A stretch of 35,075 bases of DNA from Mariprofundaceae bacterium. GTDB lineage: Bacteria; Pseudomonadota; Zetaproteobacteria; Mariprofundales; Mariprofundaceae. Position numbers and translations under genes: made by a program. Each line of letters starts with the position of its first letter. Position 1 is the first letter of the stretch. The notes beneath the pieces were generated by a model that was given only the letters and a program-made list of their open reading frames with translations, did not search any database and was not told the DNA's origin. This document shows, one piece after another, positions 20,219 through 28,195 of the stretch. The stretch lies in contig JAUZQT010000071.1 of the NCBI GenBank assembly GCA_030950825.1, forward strand, positions 1 through 35,075, read 5' to 3'.

Positions 20219-20894
20219 AAGAATCCTCCACCAAAGCACCAGCATGTAATTGTACGATCCGCCCAGGATGTGATTTTAATAAATGTAAATCATGGGTTGC
20301 CATGATAACCGTAGTGCCCAGTTGATTGAGACCCATCAATAAATTTAGCACATGGCGTGCTGTATCTTCATCCAAATTGCCTGTTGGTTCATCGGCCAAG
20401 ACCACGGGAGGAGTGGCCATCATGGCCCGTGCAATGGCGATTCGTTGTTGCTCACCACCTGACAAAGCTTCGGGGTATGACCATAAGCGATCTTCTAGGC
20501 GAACAAATTCTAAAACTTTCCGTACACGTGGAATCAGACGATCTTTATTCCAGCCTTGAACACGCAGTGGCAAAGCAACATTTTCAAATACAGTGCGTGA
20601 GAAAAGCAAGCGGTGATCCTGAAATACAATGCCTGTCCGCCGCCGTACTGTCCGCACTGTTCCCATATTAGCTTTCCGCATATCGGTATTTTGTACGTGG
20701 AGTTGCCCTGATGTTGGGCGAAAACCACCATAAAACATGCGTAATAGTGATGACTTCCCAGCCCCACTTTCACCTGTGAGGTAAACAAACTGTCCTTGTT
20801 TGATGCTTAGGTTGACACCCGACAATGCAACTTTTCCTGTTGGGTAGCGCAGCATAAGTTGCTGCATATCGATGATGTTTTTGCGCTCTGACAT
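20208..20894 (-). CDS. ftsE: Cell division ATP-binding protein FtsE
   Basis: [50 protein letters not shown]; start ATG at 20894. Confidence 0.93.
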   Translation of the reverse strand: MSERKNIIDMQQLMLRYPTGKVALSGVNLSIKQGQFVYLTGESGAGKSSLLRMFYGGFRPTSGQLHVQNTDMRKANMGTVRTVRRRTGIVFQDHRLLFSRTVFENVALPLRVQGWNKDRLIPRVRKVLEFVRLEDRLWSYPEALSGGEQQRIAIARAMMATPPVVLADEPTGNLDEDTARHVLNLLMGLNQLGTTVIMATHDLHLLKSHPGRIVQLHAGALVEDSYAR

Positions 20895-20970
20895 GCCAAA
20901 ACAGTAGCGTATATGCCAGCAATTGCACCCCCCTACTGACAAACATGCTTTCAAGCTTCAGCATGCCGCC

Positions 20971-21696
20971 ATGTTTGTCTCCTGTCCGCAATGTAAAGCG
21001 CAATATCTACTTGAAGCGAATATTAAAAATGTCATTTTGATTTGTCACCGTTGCGACACTGAATTCAGTAGTGAGCCAGATATCAAAGACGGCGCTCATA
21101 GCCCAAACATTGCCGCACGACCTGAGTTGCGTCTTGACTCTGGTAATGAAGTGTTGGCCGTCATGCCATTGCCTGAAAAAATGGTTCTTCCCAAACGTGG
21201 TAAAGTACGCGTATGGCCTTGGCTTATACTGGTTTTATTATGTGCTGCTGGCTTGGGCATTTGGAATAATCAAAACCAATGGCTATCGCAGCCTTGGGTG
21301 CGCAGCCTGATGATGAATGTGAAGCTACCAATTACCCCTGAGGCAAGAGATTGGGAGCTTGTGGAAGAAAGTTTGAATAGCCAATGGGTGGATCGCCAAG
21401 ATGGTAGCCGTGTGCTGGTTGTGAGTGGTTATATTCACAATCGTTTACTGAGTGATCAAATACCTCCCAGCCTACGTGTTCGCTTTTTTGACGTGCCGCA
21501 TAGTAGCGCTGTTGATACACGCAGTGTAGCTATTTATGAGCCGCCCAGTTTAGTCGCAATACAGCACGCACCCTACCTGCCCCCACCGATAGACCAAGTT
21601 CCTGTCAGTGCCGGTGGACAGCGTGCTTTTACATTGATTCTTGAAAATATACCCGAGCAATATCAAGAAATATCTATGAGTATTTCTGTTCCTTAG
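20971..21696 (+). CDS. MJ0042-type zinc-ribbon protein with one TM and a DUF3426-like domain
   Basis: MFVSCPQCKAQYLLEANIKNVILICHRCDTEFSSE zinc ribbon (CPxC...CxxC), internal TM, VDRQDGSRVLVVSGYIHNRL...SVSAGGQRAFTLILENIP-like C-terminus. Confidence 0.7.
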   Translation: MFVSCPQCKAQYLLEANIKNVILICHRCDTEFSSEPDIKDGAHSPNIAARPELRLDSGNEVLAVMPLPEKMVLPKRGKVRVWPWLILVLLCAAGLGIWNNQNQWLSQPWVRSLMMNVKLPITPEARDWELVEESLNSQWVDRQDGSRVLVVSGYIHNRLLSDQIPPSLRVRFFDVPHSSAVDTRSVAIYEPPSLVAIQHAPYLPPPIDQVPVSAGGQRAFTLILENIPEQYQEISMSISVP

Positions 21697-21738
21697 GAAT
21701 GGAAATTGTGACGCTAACCATCCGCTCTGTATTTTTTA

Positions 21739-22164
21739 TTATAAGGGTATTTTGTTGGGTAATTGAACAGCGAATTGATGAATCATGTTTCTTAATTCTT
21801 TTTGGACAGGGGGTAAGGCATGGCCCGGGCTGTCAATGAAAAAAACATCACCGCGCTGTTGATGCTTTAAACCTTGTAAGAGCGTGATGCTGCGCATGAA
21901 ACGTGCGGTGTTTTCCTGGCCTAAATGATTGTGCCATTGCTGCATGTCCATACGTATCGAAGGCATTTCCAATCCGCCGATGTGTAGGGAAAAACACACA
22001 AATACCGTATCCTTCATTACGGAATGAATGCTCAAATGAAGCATTTTCTCATCACACGACCAAGGCAAGCCGATTTCTTGCCAATCATTTAATAAAACGG
22101 AATAAAACTCGCGATGGGCGCCATCACAAAGAAGGTAAAAATCATTTAAACGGGTTGTTTTCAT
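21739..22164 (-). CDS. Hypothetical protein (141 aa)
   Basis: Intact ORF filling the gap between the zinc-ribbon gene and the palindromic repeat; no motif recognised. Confidence 0.5.
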   Translation of the reverse strand: MKTTRLNDFYLLCDGAHREFYSVLLNDWQEIGLPWSCDEKMLHLSIHSVMKDTVFVCFSLHIGGLEMPSIRMDMQQWHNHLGQENTARFMRSITLLQGLKHQQRGDVFFIDSPGHALPPVQKELRNMIHQFAVQLPNKIPL

Positions 22165-22192
22165 AAGTTTAATCCAAGGGGCTCACAGGTTT

Positions 22193-22354
22193 AGGAACGG
22201 GAATTAAATAACTTACGCAATTCAAACTTGTCTTTTTACCCAGCATCGGCGTTGCAAAAAAAACTTACATAGCAGACTATGCTTCGCTTTTTGCGCCTTG
22301 ATGCTGAATAAAAATCCTCGCTTTAAATGCACAAGTTATTTAATTCCCGTTCCT
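22193..22354. repeat. 162-bp imperfect palindromic intergenic repeat with 22-bp perfect inverted ends
   Basis: AGGAACGGGAATTAAATAACTT (22193-22214) and AAGTTATTTAATTCCCGTTCCT (22333-22354) exact inverted copies; central hairpin CATAG-CAGA-CTATG (22268-22281) at the symmetry centre. Confidence 0.85.
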
Positions 22355-22843
22355 TAATTCTCGTTCATATATGTTGAATAATAGCACCACTGCTTGTGCA
22401 GCGATGCCTTCGCCACGGCCTGTGAAACCAAGTTTTTCTGTTGTTGTTGCTTTGATATTACACGCATCTTGGTGGATCCCCAGCAAGTCAGCCAGACATA
22501 TTCGCATATCGATAATATACGGTGACAGCTTCGGTTTTTGCGCAATCACGGTGGCATCCAGATTGCCGACCTTCAAGCCATGTTTGGCCAAGCTATGCAT
22601 GACTTTATGCAGTAGTTTTGTGCTATCAATGCCTGCATATTGTGGGTCGTTATCAGGAAAATGATGGCCAATGTCGCCCAAGCCAGCGGCACCAAGCAAG
22701 GCATCACATATGGCATGAATCAGTACATCAGCATCTGAGTGCCCAGCCAGACCAAGGTGATAGGGTATTTCAATACCACCTAGGATCAGTGCTCTATTTT
22801 CTGCAAAGGCGTGCACATCGAAGCCCTGACCAATTCGCATCAT
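22340..22843 (-). CDS. ispF: 2-C-methyl-D-erythritol 2,4-cyclodiphosphate synthase
   Basis: [73 protein letters not shown] overlap with ispD. Confidence 0.96.
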   Translation of the reverse strand: MMRIGQGFDVHAFAENRALILGGIEIPYHLGLAGHSDADVLIHAICDALLGAAGLGDIGHHFPDNDPQYAGIDSTKLLHKVMHSLAKHGLKVGNLDATVIAQKPKLSPYIIDMRICLADLLGIHQDACNIKATTTEKLGFTGRGEGIAAQAVVLLFNIYERELRNGN

Positions 22844-23550
22844 AACATGCCCTCTGTTAACGTTTTTTCTATCTGTGTTAGCTGTGTCTGCATCCATAAC
22901 AAGTCACCTTTAGTGGTGATCTTTCGGTTATTTACATCACCCTGAGATACATAAACAGCAAAGCCAGCGGCTTCCAATACTGAAGCATCATCCGTATGCA
23001 AATGCAAACGCTTACATTCTTGTTTTAGCGCTTGTTCAAACCATGCCCGACGTGCTACTTGTGGGGTTTGCACGGCTCGCAAATATGTGCGATTGGGGGT
23101 ATCGATGACACGCCCATCTTCTGAAATTCGTTTAATCGTGTCGTTTACCGCAAAGCCAGGGATGGCCGCTCCATGCATCTCAGCCATATCCAAGACATCC
23201 ATCAACACATGTTTTGAGGTCAATGGTCGTGCCGCATCATGCACAGCAACCATATCAATATCATCGGGCAAAGCAGCGAGGCCTTTTTGCATCGAAATGG
23301 CGCGTTCAGCACCGCCATATATCGCAGGCAGCAATTGGAAAGGAAAGCTGTGTCCAGACACAGTATTGGAAAACAGCATGTCACCTTCAGCGATGACGGG
23401 CTGCACGATGGTAATGCGAGGTTCCTGAGATAGGCTTTGTAAGGTGTGCAGTAGAATCTCCTGCCCACATACTTTGACATATTGTTTGGCAAGCGCACCA
23501 CCGAAACGTGTGCCACGCCCAGCCGCTAACAATAATACAGCAATTTTCAT
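22840..23550 (-). CDS. ispD: 2-C-methyl-D-erythritol 4-phosphate cytidylyltransferase
   Basis: [58 protein letters not shown]. Confidence 0.94.
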   Translation of the reverse strand: MKIAVLLLAAGRGTRFGGALAKQYVKVCGQEILLHTLQSLSQEPRITIVQPVIAEGDMLFSNTVSGHSFPFQLLPAIYGGAERAISMQKGLAALPDDIDMVAVHDAARPLTSKHVLMDVLDMAEMHGAAIPGFAVNDTIKRISEDGRVIDTPNRTYLRAVQTPQVARRAWFEQALKQECKRLHLHTDDASVLEAAGFAVYVSQGDVNNRKITTKGDLLWMQTQLTQIEKTLTEGML

Positions 23551-23713
23551 CCCAAAATCCGATATTGACATTGAATACAGACTATCATGTTGGATAGGTC
23601 AAGCGATTGCGGTATGTACTGAATGTCAAAGTTGATTCCTAGGTTCATAGTGGGAATTGTGAACCATTAAGTCATAAGGGTCACGCAAAGAATAAACCAT
23701 CCGAATGCTGCTG

Positions 23714-26026
23714 TTAGCTTTTTTGTAGCGTTCCCATAATATATTGCATCATTTTCTGTGGTTCAATAGGCTTGCTTAAAAAAGTATCCATCCCCGCATC
23801 CAAGCATGTTTGCTGAACATCCTCCAAAGCATGGGCACTCAAACCAATAATGTATGTTCGAGGTTTGTTTTTTTCTTTTTCGTATTGGCGTATTTTCTTG
23901 GTTAACACTAGGCCATCAATGCCAGGCATACGCAAATCAAGCAGGATTAGGTCGTAGGATTGTTGTTGAAATAAACGCCAAGCCTCACGCCCATCTTTTG
24001 CCAAATCGGCTTCGACCCCTGACTTTTTAAGGCGTTTCAACGCTATGCGCTGGCTGATTGGATCATCTTCGGCCAGTAAAACTTTGCAGCATTGTAAATG
24101 ATTTTGAACAGATTTCTCAAAATTTGTTCGTGCTTCGATAAGGACATCACCAGCATTGGCAGCATCCAACGAGCATGAGATAACATCTGAATCATACGAG
24201 CATGGGAACCTGAAATTAAAGGTACTGCCTTCACCCAGCTTGCTTTCAATACGAATATCTCCCAGCATTTCTTGAACCAGACGTTTGGCGATGGTTGTGC
24301 CTAAGCCTGTGCCGCTGTGCTGACTTTGCATTAAGTTTGAAACTTGTGTGAAAGGCTCAAAAATAGTATCGATATCTTCTTTTGAGATGCCTATGCCCGT
24401 ATCTTTTACACGAATATCCAGCCATGTTTTATCTAATTTTTGCAACCCTTTTATATGAATATGCACGCCGCCTTTTTCCGTGAATTTCACGGCATTGCCC
24501 ACGAGGTTTACGAGCACTTGGCGAATTCGGACCTCGTCACCCAGTATGACCATTGGGACAGCTTGCATTTCAGCCGTTAGAGTAATGTCCTTATGTTTTA
24601 CCGCGACAACAAATGTTCGCAAGACATCAATAAGACAATCTTTGATATGAACAGGGCTATTTTTTAAGCGAAGTTTTCCTGCTTCAACTTTGGATAAATC
24701 CAAAATATCATTGACCAAAGCTTGCAATGATTGTGCGGATTGTTGCACCAGACTGAAATCTTGTCGTTGTTCTGGGTGGATACCCGACCGCATTAAATCA
24801 AGCAGCCCAATCATGCCATGGAGTGGGGTTCGAAGCTCGTGGCTCATCACGGATAGAAATTCGCTTTTGGCTGTTAATGCTTGTTCAGCCTGCTGTTTTG
24901 CATCAATAAGTTTTACTTCCATGTATTTTCGTTCCTCAATTTCTTTCAGTAGTTTGCCAGTACTTCGTAGAATTGCTGAGCGTTGCATAATCCAGTGCAA
25001 GGTAAGGAAAATAACCAGCAATATTAAAAAGAAGACGCATATTTTCCAAGCCGATGTTTCAAGAACATCCTGCAAGACAATTTTTTTATGGTATAAAAAA
25101 CCATAAAGTGAAAAATCTTTGGGTAACAAACCAAATGTTTGATAAGTCCGTACAATACTTTGCCAGCGGTCGGGATTGATATAACCAATTTGAACCATAT
25201 CAGAATGCATTAAACGTGAAATTTTGCGTGCCTCAAACGCCAAATGCTCACGGCTTTTGTGTTGGCTGTTGTATTTCTTTAAAATAGTATCAATGGCTTG
25301 GTCAGGATGTTTTAAGGCTTCATTCCAGCCTCTTAGTGTTGCTTGTAAAACGCGCTCTACACGATCAGGGTGAAAATCCAGTTCACTTGAAGTTGTGATC
25401 AGCATATCACCATAAAAGTCCACGCCGTAGTCTTGCGGATGGAATTCGTGAAACGCAAAGGCGCGTTTTCTTAATAAAAAAGGTTCGTTGGAAATATAGC
25501 TTGGCCATGCACTGGTTTTACCAGATAGTAAATCATCTATCGAGCCAGTATCTTGTTGAATCACCTCTTTGTTATTGTAGTCAATGCCTGCCTTTTTTAG
25601 CATCGCGATAAGTTCAATACGGATCTTAGAAATCATAACGGCTTGGCCGCGTAACTCAGCAAGCTTGTTGATGGCTTGAGGGGTTATAAGCTCCATGGCC
25701 GAATGTTGAAAAATATTTGCCAAAACGACAACGGGGAAACCTTCGTTTTTATAAAGAAGTACCCCCGTATCGGCGACAGCATATTGTACAGCACCCTCTA
25801 CGAGCGCTTGTATGGGATCTTTATCTGAGGTGCCTTCAATGAGTTCAACTTGAAAGCCTGCATCTTTATAATAGCCTTTTTCAAGTGCGACGATGTAACC
25901 CGCAGATTGAAATTGATGCATCCATTTTAAGTGAATTTTGACGTTTTCGAGTGCAAGCGCGGGAGAGCTCATCAGTAGACTGATGAAACAAGCTGCTATC
26001 AGGGGAAAAAAGCGCATGACATTCAT
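23714..26026 (-). CDS. Hybrid sensor histidine kinase with periplasmic NMT1/THI5-like solute-binding domain and C-terminal receiver
   Basis: Signal peptide, LKWMHQFQSAGYIVALEKGYYKDAGFQVELIEG (NMT1-like), TM after KIVLQDVLETSAW, H-box SEFLSVMSHELRTPLHGMIGLLD, NLVGNAVKFTEKG, GTGLGTTIAKRLV, REC LILLDLRMPGIDGL. Confidence 0.92.
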   Translation of the reverse strand: MNVMRFFPLIAACFISLLMSSPALALENVKIHLKWMHQFQSAGYIVALEKGYYKDAGFQVELIEGTSDKDPIQALVEGAVQYAVADTGVLLYKNEGFPVVVLANIFQHSAMELITPQAINKLAELRGQAVMISKIRIELIAMLKKAGIDYNNKEVIQQDTGSIDDLLSGKTSAWPSYISNEPFLLRKRAFAFHEFHPQDYGVDFYGDMLITTSSELDFHPDRVERVLQATLRGWNEALKHPDQAIDTILKKYNSQHKSREHLAFEARKISRLMHSDMVQIGYINPDRWQSIVRTYQTFGLLPKDFSLYGFLYHKKIVLQDVLETSAWKICVFFLILLVIFLTLHWIMQRSAILRSTGKLLKEIEERKYMEVKLIDAKQQAEQALTAKSEFLSVMSHELRTPLHGMIGLLDLMRSGIHPEQRQDFSLVQQSAQSLQALVNDILDLSKVEAGKLRLKNSPVHIKDCLIDVLRTFVVAVKHKDITLTAEMQAVPMVILGDEVRIRQVLVNLVGNAVKFTEKGGVHIHIKGLQKLDKTWLDIRVKDTGIGISKEDIDTIFEPFTQVSNLMQSQHSGTGLGTTIAKRLVQEMLGDIRIESKLGEGSTFNFRFPCSYDSDVISCSLDAANAGDVLIEARTNFEKSVQNHLQCCKVLLAEDDPISQRIALKRLKKSGVEADLAKDGREAWRLFQQQSYDLILLDLRMPGIDGLVLTKKIRQYEKEKNKPRTYIIGLSAHALEDVQQTCLDAGMDTFLSKPIEPQKMMQYIMGTLQKS

Positions 26027-26115
26027 TCCCCGTATTTATAGCACATATTACTGAATGATGCCAAGTATGCGTTTTATCGACGCTGGTTCGTGTTATTTAT
26101 TTACGGTGCCTTAGC

Positions 26116-26128
26116 CTGAATAATTCAG
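26116..26128. promoter_or_regulatory. Palindromic motif CTGAAT-A-ATTCAG (one of several copies in the window)
   Basis: Perfect 6-1-6 palindrome in the divergent intergenic region between the hybrid kinase and the MotA-like gene; same core at 206-216, 9190-9200, 12243-12253, 15793-15803. Confidence 0.4.
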
Positions 26129-26368
26129 ATTAGATAGGAATATCGACCCAGGAGCACACGGGGGGGAGGGGGAGGCGTGCTCACCGAGCCGATAAACCGT
26201 TGGGGTGTATCCAGCTTCTTTTTAAGGTTACCGGATATGGTTATTAGTCTAGCATAAAAAAAAGTATATGGTGCAAGATGCAAAAATATATTTTTGTACT
26301 GGTGGGCATAGAGGGTGAGCGGCGTGTATAGTGCTGTAGTTTGGGGTGCATAAGGTAGAGGGGTCAAT

Positions 26369-27406
26369 ATGATAAAAAATCAACAGGCGATGGATCAACG
26401 TGGGCTGAAAACCTTGGCGTTGTGGTTGGTATGGGCGGCGATATGCGCTTCGGTGTTTGTGCAGCTGTTTCACCAGGCCAATATCTGGGATTATATTGTC
26501 TATGATACATCACGTGTTACGTGGGTTATTATGGCAACCTTTGTATTTGGTGTGCTGGTCAGTTTGGTGCATGTGGTTGCTTTAACAGTGGAGTGGCTTT
26601 GTACACATCGTTTGCAATATCAGCTTGAAAAACATGGCTTGTATGGCGTGAAAACAAAAAGAAAGTTGGCAAGTAGCCGTTTGATTGCGTCATTGCAACA
26701 CATTCATAGAGGGGGTGGGCAGGTTGATTTGCCGACACTCAGCACGCTAGAATTCTCGGCTTATATTCGTGTTGCTCGCTTTGTTGGGCTGCTTGGAAGC
26801 ATGATGATTACCATGGGTTTGATTGGTACGGTATTGGGCTTAACGATTACCCTGACAGGATTAAATGGTGCTTTGGAGAATATTGATTCTGATGCAACAT
26901 CTGTGCTGATTGGCTTGCGTGAGGCTATGTCTGGCATGGGTTTGGCGTTTTATACCACCTTGCTTGGCTCAATTATGGGTGGCGTGCTATTGCGCATGTT
27001 TGCTTATATTGGTGATAATTCGATTGAGGCATTGCAAGACACGCTGGTGCGCAGTTGTTTGGTGTATGCAGCTATTGATTTAACGCCATCGGTGCAACGC
27101 GATTTTTTGCAATTGGATCGTGTTATTGAAGGTATGGAGCTTCGACTTGGTAGTTTGACGCAATCGTTGCATGAAAGTAAAGCTGCGATGACTTTGTTTG
27201 CTGAAGAGATGCAAGATTTAAAAGGTGCGACATCACTGTCGGCTAGTGATGATGAGATATTCAAGGCCATTGCTGTACACCGCCATTATGCCAAAGTGTT
27301 GCGTTATGAACTGCAACTACAGAGAAAATTAAGTAATTATAAACAGCGACTTTTAGCATTTATGGGGTTTCAGATAGGTGCTCAAAAGAAGCGCTCTGAG
27401 GGTTAG
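26369..27406 (+). CDS. MotA/TolQ/ExbB proton channel-family protein
   Basis: Four predicted TM segments; RFVGLLGSMMITMGLIGTVLGLTITLTGLNGAL and GLREAMSGMGLAFYTTLLGSIMGGVLLRMFAYI match the MotA/ExbB TM3-TM4 signature; helical C-terminal tail. Confidence 0.85.
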   Translation: MIKNQQAMDQRGLKTLALWLVWAAICASVFVQLFHQANIWDYIVYDTSRVTWVIMATFVFGVLVSLVHVVALTVEWLCTHRLQYQLEKHGLYGVKTKRKLASSRLIASLQHIHRGGGQVDLPTLSTLEFSAYIRVARFVGLLGSMMITMGLIGTVLGLTITLTGLNGALENIDSDATSVLIGLREAMSGMGLAFYTTLLGSIMGGVLLRMFAYIGDNSIEALQDTLVRSCLVYAAIDLTPSVQRDFLQLDRVIEGMELRLGSLTQSLHESKAAMTLFAEEMQDLKGATSLSASDDEIFKAIAVHRHYAKVLRYELQLQRKLSNYKQRLLAFMGFQIGAQKKRSEG

Positions 27407-27408
27407 CT

Positions 27409-28191
27409 ATGCGTTCACGGCGTAGGCAGGATCTAAGCTCTATTTATGAGGTGTTTTCCGATATGGCACTGCTGATGTTGGCGGCATTTATCTTTTTGTT
27501 TGCCATGTTTTTAATGGTTTCAAAAGTGAATGACTCAGGGGACTCACTCAAAACAAAAGCGCAGGTTGCCAGTTTGGAAAAAGAGTTGGCCGCTGCTAAA
27601 CAACGTAATTTAGACCTTTTACAGGAAATGGATGCCTTGGTGGGTTCCAGCAGCGAAGTTCAAATGGAAAAGGTGCTGGATTCGGCTGGTTTGGGTAGAG
27701 GGCAGGGGCGTAAAGATTTTGAAATGATGATAAAGGGCTTGCGTAGGATGCCTGGCAAAGATTTGCATTTGATTATTGATGCAACTGGCTCAATGCATGG
27801 GGTGACGGCATTTTTAATTCCTGTTTTACGGGTCATCGCTATTCGGTCGGGGAAACACCTGAGCGCTATTACATGGTTTGCAGATAATCGCACGGGTACC
27901 TATAGGGGCACAATGGGCGAGATGTTTGATTACTTAATGCAAAGCGCGCCATTTATTGGTAATAGAGAGACCATCGGGCACACCTTTGATACATTGGCAA
28001 AAGAAGCAATTATTCCTGGGGCATACATGTTGATTGGTGATGAGCCTCCAACCGACACCGTACATTATCATGCGATCCCTGCCCCTGTGTTTACGCTACC
28101 ACTGGGCAATAGTGATACTAGTACCAAAGTTGCTTTTCAAAAAATAGCAGAAATTTCAGGTGGGCGTATGCTGCAATTGAACTTTCATTAA
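27409..28191 (+). CDS. MotB/ExbD-like single-TM protein with coiled coil and C-terminal VWA-like domain
   Basis: Starts 3 nt after the MotA-like stop codon; FSDMALLMLAAFIFLFAMFLMV has the acidic-residue-then-TM arrangement of MotB/ExbD; coiled coil SLEKELAAAKQRNLDLLQEMDAL; MIDAS-like LHLIIDATGSMHG and LIGDEPPTD. Confidence 0.75.
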   Translation: MRSRRRQDLSSIYEVFSDMALLMLAAFIFLFAMFLMVSKVNDSGDSLKTKAQVASLEKELAAAKQRNLDLLQEMDALVGSSSEVQMEKVLDSAGLGRGQGRKDFEMMIKGLRRMPGKDLHLIIDATGSMHGVTAFLIPVLRVIAIRSGKHLSAITWFADNRTGTYRGTMGEMFDYLMQSAPFIGNRETIGHTFDTLAKEAIIPGAYMLIGDEPPTDTVHYHAIPAPVFTLPLGNSDTSTKVAFQKIAEISGGRMLQLNFH

Positions 28192-28195
28192 CCAC

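Noticed and set aside
23642-23665. GGTTCA-N12-TGAACC palindrome between kinase and ispD
   Set aside because: Six-bp arms with a 12-nt spacer are weak evidence and only one copy was noticed.
26125-26473. Minus-strand ORFs 26125..26367 and 26249..26473 in the kinase-motor intergenic region
   Set aside because: Low complexity (PPPPPRVLLG arises from the G-tract) and overlap with the motor gene start; no recognisable family.
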